From assembly GCA_013298955.1 (NCBI GenBank), contig JAAFJT010000028.1, positions 1 to 51,930 of the forward strand: 51,930 nt of DNA, read 5' to 3'. The notes beneath the pieces are model-generated. The model saw nothing but the letters and a program-made list of their open reading frames with translations. It searched no databases and had not been told where the DNA came from. Source of the stretch: Chitinophagales bacterium. Lineage in GTDB: Bacteria; Bacteroidota; Bacteroidia; Chitinophagales; Saprospiraceae. Each line of letters opens with the position of its first letter. The stretch's first letter is position 1. This document shows positions 51,879 through 51,930 of the stretch, in pieces. Position numbers and translations under genes: made by a program.

Positions 51879-51930
51879 AAACCAGCAATTGCCGCTTTGG
51901 AAAATTTTTGAAATAGGATGCTTATGATTT
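51879..51930. repeat. Family C repeat, copy 2 (cut by window edge)
   Basis: AACCAGCA...TTTGGAAAA and TTTTTGAAATAGGATGCT match the left arm of the inverted repeat at 14934-14992 with few differences. The right arm would lie beyond the window. Confidence 0.75.

Overview
The window comes from a Bacteroidota chromosome, possibly of the Saprospiria/Chitinophagia type (lineage inferred). The signs are: -7 boxes of the TAnnTTTG type and few Shine-Dalgarno sequences; a type IX secretion (T9SS) sorting domain; a WG-repeat protein, Porin_10, DUF3098-UppP and tuf-tRNA-Trp-secE-nusG; and a dihydroorotase with the DDQVHFREPG motif. About 37 protein genes, five tRNAs and four proposed small RNA genes are listed. 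No rRNA, phage, transposase or CRISPR array was found.

Layout. 1-4.9 kb: DUF1460 amidase-like protein, SufU/IscU-type scaffold, WG-repeat protein, RMD1/DUF155 protein and an outer-membrane-type protein. 4.9-6.6 kb has no genes and holds four tandem minus-strand units, each a TAnnTTTG box, a near-identical 17-18 nt leader and a hairpin plus T-run terminator; three of the four hairpins have C-rich loops resembling anti-Shine-Dalgarno sequence. 6.6-8.3 kb: small membrane protein, PspC protein and orphan histidine kinase. 8.6-11.4 kb: Tat-exported molybdenum hydroxylase with its 2Fe-2S subunit. 11.8-20.6 kb: a GH106 rhamnosidase divergent from a hexuronate catabolic cluster (mannonate oxidoreductase, mannonate dehydratase, KDG kinase, KDPG aldolase, MFS transporter), with a LacI-type operator between them. 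20.7-25 kb: pyruvate dehydrogenase E2, an ATPase/DUF4435 pair resembling the PARIS anti-phage system, and a 7TM protein. 25-30.5 kb: RuvA, AraC regulator, DUF3500/T9SS protein, HupE/UreJ protein and a lipoprotein esterase. 30.7-34 kb: nusG, secE, tRNA-Trp, tuf and four more tRNAs on the minus strand behind two tandem promoters. 34.7-51.9 kb: porin, FabI, M14 peptidase, sigma-54-type regulator, UppP, DUF3098, HAD phosphatase, flippase, lipoamide dehydrogenase, ferredoxin, an unknown secreted protein, threonine aldolase and dihydroorotase.

The other striking feature is the density of long palindromes between genes. At least four sequence families recur within 52 kb. Some reach into coding ends: the KDG kinase C-terminus, and the 5' ends of the HupE and porin genes. 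In several families the two arms change together between copies, so the hairpin is kept while the sequence drifts; in one tandem array the hairpin loop is inverted in one copy.

Functional links. The uxuB-uxuA-kdgK-kdgA-exuT run makes a nearly complete route from imported hexuronate to pyruvate and glyceraldehyde-3-phosphate, lacking only the uronate isomerase. Pyruvate dehydrogenase E2 (21 kb) and E3 (46 kb) are unlinked parts of one complex. All family assignments rest on motifs read by eye; no database search was run.
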